Source: Hydractinia symbiolongicarpus (lineage: Eukaryota; Cnidaria; Hydrozoa; Anthoathecata; Hydractiniidae). Taken from it: 64,000 nucleotides of DNA. The position numbers and the translations under genes are program-made. The DNA lies in contig NC_079876.1 of the NCBI RefSeq assembly GCF_029227915.1, positions 2,854,001 through 2,918,000 on the forward strand, in the 5' to 3' direction. The notes under the pieces are model-generated. The model was not told the origin of the DNA and made no database searches. It saw only the letters and a list, made by a program, of their open reading frames with translations. Positions 21,813 through 35,624 of the stretch are shown here, piece after piece. Positions within the stretch are counted from its first letter, which is position 1. Each line of letters starts with the position of its first letter.

Positions 21813-23374
21813 GAGTTTACACCCCGGGTACTTTCTTTCTATACTTTTGACTATACGGGCCGAGTCCGGGATTTACCGGAAATCGCAGGTTTTCGTTTGC
21901 CGGCAATTAAACTTCTTTTATTCAGCGTCTCATCAAAAATGAAAACATTTTTGAAAACTACAAGTCTCATGCGTTTTAGTGGTGAAAAAATAATTTATAA
22001 AATCGTTCGGGAAATGACTTTACTCCCTGGGTACTTTCTTTGTATACTTTTGACTATACGGGCCGAGTCCGGGATTTTCGGGAAGTCGCGGGTTTTCGTT
22101 TGCCGGCGATTAAACTTCTTTTATTCAGCGTCTCATCAAAAAAGAAAATATTTTTAAATACTACAAGTCTCATGGGCTTTAGTGGTGAAATAATAATTTA
22201 AAAAATCGTTTGGGAAATCAGTTTACTCCCTGGGTACTTCCTTTGTATACTTTTGACTATACGGGCCGAATCCGGGATTTACGGAAAATCACAAGTTTTC
22301 GTTTGCCGGCGATTAAACTTCTTTTATTCAGCGTCTCATCAAAAATGAAAACATTTTTGAAAACTACAAGTCTCATGCGTTTTAGTGGTGAAAAAATAAA
22401 TTAAAAAATCGTTCGGGAAATGAGTTTACTCCCTGGGTACTATCTTTGTATGCTTTTGACTATACTGGCCAAGCCCGGGATTTACGGGAAATCTCGGGTT
22501 TTCGTTTGCCGGCGATTAAACTTCTTTTATTCAGCGTCTCATCAGAAATGAAAACATTTTTTAAAACTACAAGTCTTATGCGTTTTAGTGGTGAAAAAAT
22601 AATTTAAAAAATCGTTCTGGAAATGAGTTTACTCACAGGGTACTTTCTTTGTATACATTCAACTATACCGGCCAAGCCCTGGATTTACGGAAAATCGCGG
22701 GTTTTCGTTTGCCGGCGATTAAACCTTTTTCATTAAGCGTCTCATCAAAAATGAAAACATTTTTAAAAACTACAAGTCTCCTTCGTTTTAGTGGTGAGAA
22801 AAAAATTTAAAAAATCGTTCAGGAAATGAGTTTACTCCCTGGGTACTTTCTTTGTATACATTCGACTATACGGGCCAAGCCCGGGATTTACGGGAAATCG
22901 CGGGATTTCGTTTGCCGGCGATGAAACCTCTTTTATTAAGCGTGTCATCAAAAATGAAAACATTTTTGAAAACTACAAGTCTCATGGGATTTAGTGGTGA
23001 AATAATAATTTAAAAAATCGTTCGGGAAATGAGTTTACACCCCGGGTACTTTCTTTGTATACTTTTGACTATACGGGCCGAGTCCGGGATTTACGGGAAA
23101 TCGCAGGTTTTCGTTTGCCGGCAATTAAAATTCTTTTATTCAGCGTCTCATCAAAAATGAAAACATTTTTGAAAACTACAAGTCTCATGCGTTTTAGTGG
23201 TGAAAAAATAATTTATAAAATCGTTCGGGAAATGAGTTTACTCCCTGGGTACTTTCTTTGTATACTTTTGACCGTACGGGCCAAGCCCGGGATTTACGGG
23301 AAATCGCGGGATTTCGTTTGCCGGCGATTAAACCTCTTTTATTAAGCGTGTCATCAAAAATGCAAACATTTTTG
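21813..23374 (+). repeat. Satellite, mixed subtypes
   Basis: About 7.7 monomers, mostly with GGCCAAGCCC and CTCACAGGGTAC variants, including a CTCCTTCGTTTTAGTGGTGA subtype near 22778. Much of this order recurs at 32.4-33.3 kb. No gene is seen. Confidence 0.88.
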
Positions 23375-24996
23375 AAAACTACAAGTCTCATGGGATTTAG
23401 TGGTGAAATAATAATTAAAAAAATCGTTCGGGAAATGAGTTTACACCCCGGGTACTTTATTTGTATACTTTTGACTATACGGGCCGAGTCCGGGATTTAC
23501 GGGAAATCGCAGGTTTTCGTTTGCCGGCGATTAAACTTCTTTTATTAAGCGTCTCATCAAAAATGAAAACATTTTTGAAAACTACAAGTCTCATGCATTT
23601 TAGTGGTGAAAAAATAATTTATAAAATCGTTCGGGAAATGAGTTTACTCCCTGGGTACTTTCTTTGTATACTTTTGACTATACGGGCCGAGTCCGGGATT
23701 TTCGGGAAGTCGCGGGTTTTCGTTTGCCGGCGATTAAACTTCTTTTATTCAGCGTCTCATCAAAAAAGAAAATATTTTTAAATACTACAAGTCTCATGGG
23801 CTTTAGTGGTGAAATAATAATTTAAAAAATCGTTCGGGAAATGAGTTTACATCCTGGGTACTTTCTTTGTATACTTTTGACTATACGGGCCGAGTCCGGG
23901 ATTTACTGGAAATCGCAGGTTTTCGTTTGCCCGCGATTAAACTTCTTTTATTCAGCGTCTCATCAAAAATGAAAACATTTTTGAAAAGTACAAGTCTCAT
24001 GCGTTTTAGTGGTGAAAAAATAATTTAAAAATTCGTTCGGAAATGAGTTTACTCCCTGGGTACTTTCTTTGTATACTTTTGACTATACGGGCCGAGTCCG
24101 GGATTTACGGGAAATCACAGGTTTTCGTTTGCCGGCGATTAAACTTCTTTTATTCAGCGTCTCATCAAAAATGAAAACATTTTTAAAAACTACAAGTCTC
24201 ATGGGATTTAGTGGTGAAATAATAATTAAAAAAATCGTTCGGGAAATGAGTTTACACCCCGGGTACTTTATTTGTATACTTTTGACTATACGGGCCGAGT
24301 CCGGGATTTACGGGAAATCGCAGGTTTTCGTTTGCCGACGATTAAACTTCTTTTATTAAGCGTCTCATCAAAAATGAAAACATTTTTGAAAACTACAAGT
24401 CTCATGCATTTTAGTGGTGAAAAAATAATTTATAAAATCGTTCGGGAAATGAGTTTACTCCCTGGGTACTTTCTTTGTATACTTTTGACTATACGGGCCG
24501 AGTCCGGGATTTTCGGGAAGTCGCGGGTTTTCGTTTGCCGGCGATTAAACTTCTTTTATTCAGCGTCTCATCAAAAAAGAAAATATTTTTAAATACTACA
24601 AGTCTCATGGGCTTTAGTGGTGAAATAATAATTTAAAAAATCGTTCGGGAAATGAGTTTACATCCTGGGTACTTTCTTTGTATACTTTTGACTATACGGG
24701 CCGAGTACGGGATTTACTGGAAATCGCAGGTTTTCGTTTGCCCGCGATTAAACTTCTTTTATTCAGCGTCTCATCAAAAATGAAAACATTTTTGAAAAGT
24801 ACAAGTCTCATGCGTTTTAGTGGTGAAAAAATAATTTAAAAATTCGTTCGGAAATGAGTTTACTCCCTGGGTACTTTCTTTGTATACTTTTGACTATACG
24901 GGCCGAGTCCGGGATTTACGGGAAATCACAGGTTTTCGTTTGCCGGCGATTAAACTTCTTTTATTCAGCGTCTCATCAAAAATGAAAACATTTTTA
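23375..24996 (+). repeat. 4-monomer HOR, two units (811 bp)
   Basis: Two tandem units, 23375-24185 and 24186-24996. Shared marks at +811 include GTACTTTATTTGTATAC, CATGCATTTTAGTGG, GGGATTTTCGGGAAGTCG, CATCAAAAAAGAAAATA and GAAATCACAGG. The units are nearly identical. I noticed GAGTACGGG for GAGTCCGGG and GCCGACG for GCCGGCG in the second. Confidence 0.88.
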
Positions 24997-25049
24997 AAAA
25001 CTACAAGTCTCATGGGCTTTAGTGGTGAAATAATAATTTAAAAAATCGT

Positions 25050-26728
25050 TTGGGAAATCAGTTTACTCCCTGGGTACTTTCTTTGTATACTTTTGACTAT
25101 ACGGGCCGAATCCGGGATTTACGGAAAATCGCAGGTTTTCGTTTGCCGGCGATTAAACTTCTTTTATTCAGCGTCTCATCAAAAATGAAAACATTTTTGA
25201 AAACTACAAGTCTCATGCGTTTTAGTGGTGAAAAAATAAATTAAAATATCGTTCGGGAAATGAGTTTACTCCCTGGGTACTATCTTTGTGCGCTTTTGAC
25301 TATACTGGCCAAGCCCGGGATTTACGGGAAATCTCGGGTTTTCGTTTGCCGGCGATTAAACTTCTTTTATTCAGCGTCTCATCAGAAATGAAAACATTTT
25401 TGAAAACTACAAGTCTTATGCGTTTTAGTGGTGAAAAAATAATTTAAAAAATCGTTCTGGAAATGAGTTTACTCACAGGGTACTTTCTTTGTATACATTC
25501 GACTATACGGGCCAAGCCCGGGATTTACGGGAAATCGCGGGTTTTCGTTTGCCGGCGATTAAACCTCTTTCATTAAGCGTCTCATCAAAAATGAAAACAT
25601 TTTTGAAAACTACAAGTCTCCTTCGTTTTAGTGGTGAGAAAAAAATTTAAAAAATCGTTCAGGAAATGAGTTTACTCCCTGGGTACTTTCTTTGTATACA
25701 TTCGGCTATACGGGCCAAGCCCGGGATTTACGGGAAATCGCGGGATTTCGTTTGCCGGCGATGAAACCTCTTTTATTAAGCGTGTCATCAAAAATGAAAA
25801 CATTTTTGAAAACTACAAGTCTCATGGGATTTAGTGGTGAAATAATAATTTAAAAAATCGTTCGGGAAATGAGTTTACACCCCGGGTACTTTCTTTGTAT
25901 ACTTTTGACTATACGGGCCGAGTCCGGGATTTACGGGAAATCGCAGGTTTTCGTTTGCCGGCAATTAAAATTCTTTTATTCAGCGTCTCATCAAAAATGA
26001 AAACATTTTTGAAAACTACAAGTCTCATGCGTTTTAGTGGTGAAAAAATAATTTATAAAATCGTTCGGGAAATGAGTTTACTCCCTGGGTACTTTCTTTG
26101 TATACTTTTGACTATACGGGCCGAGTCCGGGATTTACGGGAAGTCGCGGGTTTTCGTTTGCCGGCGATTAAACTTCTTTTATTCAGCGTCTCATCAAAAA
26201 AGAAAATATTTTTAAATACTACAAGTCTCATGGGCTTTAGTGGTGAAATAATAATTTAAAAAATCGTTCGGGAAATGAGTTTACATCCTGGGTACTTTCT
26301 TTGTATACTTTTGACTATACGGGCCGAGTCCGGGATTTACTGGAAATCGCAGGTTTTCGTTTGCCCGCGATTAAACTTCTTTTATTCAGCGTCTCATCAA
26401 AAATGAAAACATTTTTGAAAAGTACAAGTCTCATGCGTTTTAGTGGTGAAAAAATAATTTAAAAAATCGTTCGGAAATGAGTTTACTCCCTGGGTACTTT
26501 CTTTGTATACTCTTGACTAGGCGGGCCGAGTCCGGGGTTTACGGGAAATGGCGGGTTTTCGTTTGCTGGCGATTAAACCACTTTCATTAAGCGTCTCATC
26601 AAAAATGAAAACATTTCTTAAAACTACAAGTCTCATGCGTTTTAGTGGTGAAAAAATAATTTAAAAATTCGTTCGGGAAATGAGTTTACTCACTGGGTGC
26701 TTTCTTTGTATACTTTTGACTATACGGG
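25050..26728 (+). repeat. 8-monomer cassette, copy 1 (4464-bp spacing)
   Basis: About 1.68 kb with a fixed order of marked monomers: CTTTGTGCGCTTTTGACTAT, TCATCAGAAATG, CTCCTTCGTTTTAG, GGCGATGAAACC, AATTAAAATTCTTTT, CATCAAAAAAGAAAAT, GACTAGGCGGG. The same succession lies at +4464 and +8928. Part of it (from 25895) also repeats locally at +1217 bp, at 27112. No gene is seen. Confidence 0.85.
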
Positions 26729-29513
26729 CCAAGCCCGGGATTTACGGGAAATGGCGGGTTTTCGTTTGCTGGCGATTAAACCACTTTCATTAAGCGTCTC
26801 ATCAAAAATGAAAACATTTCTTAAAACTACAAGTCTCATGCGTTTTAGTGGTGAGAAGAAAATTTAAAAAATCGTTCAGGAAATGAGTTTACTCCCTGGG
26901 TACTTTCTTTGTATACATTCGGCTATACGGGCCAAGCCCGGGATTTACGGGAAATCGCGGGATTTCGTTTGCCGGCGATGAAACCTCTTTTATTAAGCGT
27001 GTCATCAAAAATGAAAACATTTTTGAAAACTACAAGTCTCATGGGATTTAGTGGTGAAATAATAATTTAAAAAATCGTTCGGGAAATGAGTTTACACCCC
27101 GGGTACTTTCTTTGTATACTTTTGACTATACGGGCCGAGTCCGGGATTTACGGGAAATCGCAGGTTTTCGTTTGCCGGCAATTAAAATTCTTTTATTCAG
27201 CGTCTCATCAAAAATGAAAACATTTTTGAAAACTACAAGTCTCATGCGTTTTAGTGGTGAAAAAATAATTTATAAAATCGTTCGGGAAATGAGTTTACTC
27301 CCTGGGTACTTTCTTTGTATACTTTTGACTATACGGGCCGAGTCCGGGATTTACGGGAAGTCGCGGGTTTTCGTTTGCGGGCGATTAAACTTCTTTTATT
27401 CAGCGTCTCATCAAAAAAGAAAATATTTTTAAATACTACAAGTCTCATGGGCTTTAGTGGTGAAATAATAATTTAAAAAATCGTTCGGGAAATGAGTTTA
27501 CATCCTGGGTACTTTCTCTGTATACTTTTGACTATACGGGCCGAGTCCGGGATTTACTGGAAATCGCAGGTTTTCGTTTGCCCGCGATTAAACTTCTTTT
27601 ATTCAGCGTCTCATGAAAAATGAAAACATTTTTGAAAAGTACAAGTCTCATGCGTTTTAGTGGTGAAAAAATAATTTAAAAAATCACTCGGAAATGAGTT
27701 TACTCCCTGGGTACTTTCTTTGTATACTTTTGACTAGGCGGGCCGAGTCCGGGGTTTACGGGAAATGGCGGGTTTTCGTTTGCTGGCGATTAAACCACTT
27801 TCATTAAGCGTCTCATCAAAAATGAAAACATTTCTTAAAACTACAAGTCTCATGCGTTTTAGTGGTGAAAAAATAATTTAAAAATTCGTTCGGGAAATGA
27901 GTTTACTCACTGGGTGCTTTCTTTGTATACTTTTGACTATACGGGCCGAGTCCGGGATTTACGGGAAATCGCAGGTTTTCGTTTGCCGGCGATTAAACTT
28001 CTTTTATTCAGCGTCTCATCAAAAATGAAAACATTTTTGAAAACTACAAGTCTCATGCGTTTTAGTGGTGAAAAAATAATTTATAAAATCGTTCGGGAAA
28101 TGAGTTTACTCCCTGGGTACTTTCTTTGTATACTTTTGACTATACGCGCCGAGTCCGGGATTTACGGGAAGTCGCGGGTTTTCGTTTGCCGGCGATTAAA
28201 CTTCTTTTATTCAGCGTCTCATCAAAAATGAAAATATTTTTAAATACTACAAGTCTCATGGGCTTTAGTGGTGAAATAATAATTTAAAAAATCGTTCGGG
28301 AAACGAGTTTACAACCCGGGTACTTTCTTTGTATACTTTTGACTATACGGACCAAGTCCGGGATTTACGGGAAATCGCAAGTTTTCGTTTGCCGGCAATT
28401 AAACTTCTTTTATTCAGCGTCTCATCAAAAATAAAAACATTTTTGAAAACTACAAGTCTCATGCGTTTTAGTGGTGAAAAAATAATTTATAAAATCGTTC
28501 GGGAAATGAGTTTACTCCCTGGGTACTTTCTTTGTATACTGTTGACTATACGGGCCGAGTCTGGGATTTACGGGAAATCGCAGGTTTTCGTTTGCCGGCG
28601 ATTAAACTTCTTTTATGCAGCGTCTCATTAAAAATGAAAACATTTTTGAAAACTACAAGTCTCATGGGATTTAGTGGTGAAATAATAATTAAAAAAATCG
28701 TTCGGGAAATGAGTTTACACCCCGGGTACTTTCTTTGTATACTTTTGACTATACGGGCCGAGTCCGGGATTTACGGGAAATCGCAGGTTTTCGTTTGCCG
28801 GCGTTTAAACTTCTTTTATTAAGCGTCTCATCAAAAATGAAAACATTTTTGAGAACTACAAGTCTCATGCGTTTTAGTGGTGAAAAAATAATTTAAAAAA
28901 TCGTTTGGGAAATCAGTTTACTCCCTGGGTACTTTCTTTGTATACTTTTGACTATACGGGCCGAGTCCGGGATTTACGGGAAATCGCAGGTTTTCGTTTG
29001 CCGGCGATTAAACTTCTTTTATTCAGCGTCTCATCAAAAATGAAAACATTTTTAAAAACTACAAGTCTCATGGGCTTTAGTGGTGAAATAATAATTTATA
29101 AAATCGTTTGGGAAATCAGTTTACTCCCTGGGTACTTTCTTTGTATACTTTTGACTATACGGGCCGAATCCGGGATTTACGGAAAATCGCAGGTTTTCGT
29201 TTGCCGGCGATTAAACTTCTTTTATTCAGCGTCTCATCAAAAATGAAAACATTTTTGAAAACTACAAGTCTCATGCGTTTTAGTGGTGAAAAAATAAATT
29301 AAAATATCGTTCGGGAAATGAGTTTACTCCCTGGGTACTATCTTTGTGCGCTTTTGACTATACTGGCCAAGCCCGGGATTTACGGGAAATCTCGGGTTTT
29401 CGTTTGCCGGCGATTAAACTTCTTTTATTCAGCGTCTCATCAGAAATGAAAACATTTTTGAAAACTACAAGTCTTATGCGTTTTAGTGGTGAAAAAATAA
29501 TTTAAAAAATCGT
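26729..29513 (+). repeat. Satellite between cassettes 1 and 2
   Basis: Mosaic of known subtypes. 27112-27.9 kb repeats the cassette end. 27.8-28.4 kb repeats the left edge of the window. 28.3-29.2 kb matches 31.4-32.1 kb at +3044. A two-monomer local duplication (406 bp) straddles the end, with GTGCGC marks at about 29346 and 29752. No gene is seen. Confidence 0.85.
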
Positions 29514-31192
29514 TCTGGAAATGAGTTTACTCCCTGGGTACTTTCTTTGTATACTTTTGACTATACGGGCCGAATCCGGGATTTACGGAAAATCGCAGGT
29601 TTTCGTTTGCCGGCGATTAAACTTCTTTTATTCAGCGTCTCATCAAAAATGAAAACATTTTTGAAAACTACAAGTCTCATGCGTTTTAGTGGTGAAAAAA
29701 TAAATTAAAATATCGTTCGGGAAATGAGTTTACTCCCTGGGTACTATCTTTGTGCGCTTTTGACTATACTGGCCAAGCCCGGGATTTACGGGAAATCTCG
29801 GGTTTTCGTTTGCCGGCGATTAAACTTCTTTTATTCAGCGTCTCATCAGAAATGAAAACATTTTTGAAAACTACAAGTCTTATGCGTTTTAGTGGTGAAA
29901 AAATAATTTAAAAAATCGTTCTGGAAATGAGTTTACTCACAGGGTACTTTCTTTGTATACATTCGACTATACGGGCCAAGCCCGGGATTTACGGGAAATC
30001 GCGGGTTTTCGTTTGCCGGCGATTAAACCTCTTTCATTAAGCGTCTCATCAAAAATGAAAACATTTTTGAAAACTACAAGTCTCCTTCGTTTTAGTGGTG
30101 AGAAAAAAATTTAAAAAATCGTTCAGGAAATGAGTTTACTCCCTGGGTACTTTCTTTGTATACATTCGGCTATACGGGCCAAGCCCGGGATTTACGGGAA
30201 ATCGCGGGATTTCGTTTGCCGGCGATGAAAACTCTTTTATTAAGCGTGTCATCAAAAATGAAAACATTTTTGAAAACTACAAGTCTCATGGGATTTAGTG
30301 GTGAAATAATAATTTAAAAAATCGTTCGGGAAATGAGTTTACACCCCGGGTACTTTCTTTGTATACTTTTGACTATACGGGCCGAGTCCGGGATTTACGG
30401 GAAATCGCAGGTTTTCGTTTGCCGGCAATTAAAATTCTTTTATTCAGCGTCTCATCAAAAATGAAAACATTTTTGAAAACTACAAGTCTCATGCGTTTTA
30501 GTGGTGAAAAAATAATTTATAAAATCGTTCGGGAAATGAGTTTACTCCCTGGGTACTTTCTTTGTATACTTTTGACTATACGGGCCGAGTCCGGGATTTA
30601 CGGGAAGTCGCGGGTTTTCGTTTGCCGGCGATTAAACTTCTTTTATTCAGCGTCTCATCAAAAAAGAAAATATTTTTAAATACTACAAGTCTCATGGGCT
30701 TTAGTGGTGAAATAATAATTTAAAAAATCGTTCGGGAAATGAGTTTACATCCTGGGTACTTTCTTTGTATACTTTTGACTATACGGGCCGAGTCCGGGAT
30801 TTACTGGAAATCGCAGGTTTTCGTTTGCCCGCGATTAAACTTCTTTTATTCAGCGTCTCATCAAAAATGAAAACATTTTTGAAAAGTACAAGTCTCATGC
30901 GTTTTAGTGGTGAAAAAATAATTTAAAAAATCGTTCGGAAATGAGTTTACTCCCTGGGTACTTTCTTTGTATACTTTTGACTAGGCGGGCCGAGTCCGGG
31001 GTTTACGGGAAATGGCGGGTTTTCGTTTGCTGGCGATTAAACCACTTTCATTAAGCGTCTCATCAAAAATGAAAACATTTCTTAAAACTACAAGTCTCAT
31101 GCGTTTTAGTGGTGAAAAAATAATTTAAAAATTCGTTCGGGAAATGAGTTTACTCACTGGGTGCTTTCTTTGTATACTTTTGACTATACGCG
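29514..31192 (+). repeat. 8-monomer cassette, copy 2 (4464-bp spacing)
   Basis: Same order of marked monomers as at 25050. It is entered from a CGTTCTGGAAATG monomer instead of the CGTTTGGGAAATC type seen at the other two copies. It diverges after the GGGTGCTTTC monomer, where it reads CTATACGCGCCGAGTCCAGG. Confidence 0.85.
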
Positions 31193-33977
31193 CCGAGTCC
31201 AGGATTTACGGGAATTCGCGGGTTTTCGTTTGCCGGCGATTAAACTTCTTTTATTCAGCGTCTCATCAAAAATGAAAATATTTTTAAATACTACAAGTCT
31301 CATGGGCTTTAGTGGTGAAATAATAATTTAAAAAATCGTTCGGGAAACGAGTTTACAACCCGGGTACTTTCTTTGTATACTTTTGACTATACGGACCAAG
31401 TCCGGGATTTACGGGAAATCGCAAGTTTTCGTTTGCCGGCAATTAAACTTCTTTTATTCAGCGTCTCATCAAAAATAAAAACATTTTTGAAAACTACAAG
31501 TCTCATGCGTTTTAGTGGTGAAAAAATAATTTATAAAATCGTTCGGGAAATGAGTTTACTCCCTGGGTACTTTCTTTGTATACTGTTGACTATACGGGCC
31601 GAGTCCGGGATTTACGGGAAATCGCAGGTTTTCGTTTGCCGGCGATTAAACTTCTTTTATTCAGCGTCTCATTAAAAATGAAAACATTTTTGAAAACTAC
31701 AAGTCTCATGGGATTTAGTGGTGAAATAATAATTAAAAAAATCGTTCGGGAAATGAGTTTACACCCCGGGTACTTTCTTTGTATACTTTTGACTATACGG
31801 GCCGAGTCCGGGATTTACGGGAAATCGCAGGTTTTCGTTTGCCGGCGTTTAAACTTCTTTTATTAAGCGTCTCATCAAAAATGAAAACATTTTTGAGAAC
31901 TACAAGTCTCATGCGTTTTAGTGGTGAAAAAATAATTTAAAAAATCGTTTGGGAAATCAGTTTACTCCCTGGGTACTTTCTTTGTATACTTTTGACTATA
32001 CGGGCCGAATCCGGGATTTACGGAAAATCGCAGGTTTTCGTTTGCCGGCGATTAAACTTCTTTTATTCAGCGTCTCATCAAAAATGAAAACATTTTTGAA
32101 AACTACAAGTCTCATGCGTTTTAGTGGTGAAAAAATAAATTAAAAAATCGTTCGGGAAATGAGTTTACTCCCCGGGTACTATATTTGTATGCTTTTGACT
32201 ATACGGGCCAAGCCCGGGATTTACGGGAAATCGCGGGATTTCGTTTGCCGGCGATGAAACCTCTTTTATTAAGCGTGTCATCAAAAATGAAAACATTTTT
32301 GAAAACTACAAGTCTCATGGGATTTAGTGGTGAAATAATAATTTAAAAAATCGTTCGGGAAATGAGTTTACACCCCGGGTACTTTCTTTGTATACTTTTG
32401 ACTATACGGGCCGAGTCCGGGATTTACGGGAAATCGCAGGTTTTCGTTTGCCGGCAATTAAACTTCTTTTATTCAGCGTCTCATCAAAAATGAAAACATT
32501 TTTGAAAACTACAAGTCTCATGCGTTTTAGTGGTGAAAAAATAAATTAAAAAATCGTTCGGGAAATGAGTTTACTCCCTGGGTACTATCTTTGTATGCTT
32601 TTGACTATACTGGCCAAGCCCGGGATTTACGGGAAATCTCGGGTTTTCGTTTGCCGGCGATTAAACTTCTTTTATTCAGCGTCTCATCAGAAATGAAAAC
32701 ATTTTTTAAAACTACAAGTCTTATGCGTTTTAGTGGTGAAAAAATAATTTAAAAAATCGTTCTGGAAATGAGTTTACTCACAGGGTACTTTCTTTGTATA
32801 CATTCAACTATACGGGCCAAGCCCGGGATTTACGGGAAATCGCGGGTTTTCGTTTGCCGGCGATTAAACCTCTTTCATTAAGCGTCTCATCAAAAATGAA
32901 AACATTTTTAAAAACTACAAGTCTCCTTCGTTTTAGTGGTGAGAAAAAAATTTAAAAAATCGTTCAGGAAATGAGTTTACTCCCTGGGTACTTTCTTTGT
33001 ATACATTCGACTATACGGGCCAAGCCCGGGATTTACGGGAAATCGCGGGATTTCGTTTGCCGGCGATGAAACTTCTTTTATTAAGCGTCTCATCAAAAAT
33101 GAAAACATTTTTGAAAACTACAAGTCTCATGGGATTTAGTGGTGAAATAATAATTAAAAAAATCGTTCGGGAAATGAGTTTACACCCCGGGTACTTTATT
33201 TGTATACTTTTGACTATACGGGCCGAGTCCGGGATTTACGGGAAATCGCAGGTTTTCGTTTGCCGGCGATTAAACTTCTTTTATTAAGCGTCTCATCAAA
33301 AATGAAAACATTTTTGAAAACTACAAGTCTCATGCATTTTAGTGGTGAAAAAATAATTTATAAAATCGTTCGGGAAATGACTTCACTCCCTGGGTACTTT
33401 CTTTGTATACTTTTGACTATACGGGCCGAGTCCGGGATTTTCGGGAAGTCGCGGGTTTTCGTTTGCCGGCGATTAAACTTCTTTTATTCAGCGTCTCATC
33501 AAAAAAGAAAATATTTTTGAAAAGTACAAGTCTCATGCGTTTTAGTGGTGAAAAAATAATTTAAAAATTCGTTCGGAAATGAGTTTACTCCCTGGGTACT
33601 TTCCTTGTATACTTTTGACTATACGGGCCGAGTCCGGGATTTACGGGAAATCGCGGGTTTTCGTTTGCCGGCGATTAAACTTCTTTTATTCAGCGTCTCA
33701 TCAAAAATGAAAACATTTTTAAAAACTACAAGTCTCATGGGCTTTAGTGGTGAAATAATAATTTAAATAATCGTTTGGGAAATGAGTTTACTCCCTGGGT
33801 ACTTTCTTTGTATACTTTTGACTATACGGGCCGAGTCCGGGATTTACGGGAAATCGCAGGTTTTCGTTTGCCGGCGATTAAACTTCTTTTATTCAGCGTC
33901 TCATCAAAAATGAAAACATTTTTAAAAACTACAAGTCTCATGGGCTTTAGTGGTGAAATAATAATTTAAAAAATCGT
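31193..33977 (+). repeat. Satellite between cassettes 2 and 3
   Basis: Contains the copy of 28.3-29.2 kb, a second empty-site monomer (32161-32363), and a contracted repeat of 21.8-23.8 kb. No gene is seen. Confidence 0.85.
32161..32363 (+). repeat. Second empty-site paralogue of the LINE target
   Basis: Same monomer subtype as 21610-21812, including TATATTTGTATGC and CGATGAAACCTCTTTTATTAAG, with no insertion. The equivalent of the LINE junction is after 32267. It belongs to a duplicated segment: 21025-22000 matches at +10551. Confidence 0.8.
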
Positions 33978-35624
33978 TTGGGAAATCAGTTTACTCCCTG
34001 GGTACTTTCTTTGTATACTTTTGACTATACGGGCCGAATCCGGGATTTACGGAAAATCGCAGGTTTTCGTTTGCCGGCGATTAAACTTCTTTTATTCAGC
34101 GTCTCATCAAAAATGAAAACATTTTTGAAAACTACAAGTCTCATGCGTTTTAGTGGTGAAAAAATAAATTAAAATATCGTTCGGGAAATGAGTTTACTCC
34201 CTGGGTACTATCTTTGTGCGCTTTTGACTATACTGGCCAAGCCCGGGATTTACGGGAAATCTCGGGTTTTCGTTTGCCGGCGATTAAACTTCTTTTATTC
34301 AGCGTCTCATCAGAAATGAAAACATTTTTGAAAACTACAAGTCTTATGCGTTTTAGTGGTGAAAAAATAATTTAAAAAATCGTTCTGGAAATGAGTTTAC
34401 TCACAGGGTACTTTCTTTGTATACATTCGACTATACGGGCCAAGCCCGGGATTTACGGGAAATCGCGGGTTTTCGTTTGCCGGCGATTAAACCTCTTTCA
34501 TTAAGCGTCTCATCAAAAATGAAAACATTTTTGAAAACTACAAGTCTCCTTCGTTTTAGTGGTGAGAAAAAAATTTAAAAAATCGTTCAGGAAATGAGTT
34601 TACTCCCTGGGTGCTTTCTTTGTATACATTCGGCTATACGGGCCAAGCCCGGGATTTACGGGAAATCGCGGGATTTCAGTTGCCGGCGATGAAACCTCTT
34701 TTATTAAGCGTGTCATCAAAAATGAAAACATTTTTGAAAACTACAAGTCTCATGGGATTTAGTGGTGAAATAATAATTTAAAAAATCGTTCGGGAAATGA
34801 GTTTACACCCCGGGTACTTTCTTTGTATACTTTTGACTATACGGGCCGAGTCCGGGATTTACGGGAAATCGCAGGTTTTCGTTTGCCGGCAATTAAAATT
34901 CTTTTATTCAGCGTCTCATCAAAAATGAAAACATTTTTGAAAACTACAAGTCTCATGCGTTTTAGTGGTGAAAAAATAATTTATGAAATCGTTCGGGAAA
35001 TGAGTTTACTCCCTGGGTACTTTCTTTGTATACTTTTGACTATACGGGCCGAGTCCGGGATTTACGGGAAGTCGCGGGTTTTCGTTTGCCGGCGATTAAA
35101 CTTCTTTTATTCAGCGTCTCATCAAAAAAGAAAATATTTTTAAATACTACAAGTCTCATGGGCTTTAGTGGTGAAATAATAATTTAAAAAATCGTTCGGG
35201 AAATGAGTTTACATCCTGGGTACTTTCTTTGTATACTTTTGACTATACGGGCCGAGTCCGGGATTTACTGGAAATCGCAGGTTTTCGTTTGCCCGCGATT
35301 AAACTTCTTTTATTCAGCGTCTCATCAAAAATGAAAACATTTTTGAAAAGTACAAGTCTCATGCGTTTTAGTGGTGAAAAAATAATTTAAAAAATCGTTC
35401 GGAAATGAGTTTACTCCCTGGGTACTTTCTTTGTATACTTTTTACTAGGCGGGCCGAGTCCGGGGTTTACGGGAAATGGCGGGTTTTCGTTTGCTGGCGA
35501 TTAAACCACTTTCATTAAGCGTCTCATCAAAAATGAAAACATTTCTTAAAACTACAAGTCTCATGCGTTTTAGTGGTGAAAAAATAATTTAAAAATTCGT
35601 TCGGGAAATGAGTTTACTCACTGG
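33978..35624 (+). repeat. 8-monomer cassette, copy 3 (4464-bp spacing)
   Basis: Third copy of the cassette, at exactly +4464 from the second. Private changes include TTTATGAAATCG for TTTATAAAATCG near 34981 and ACTTTTTACTAGGCGGG near 35435. The match continues about 30 bases into the next block. Confidence 0.85.
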
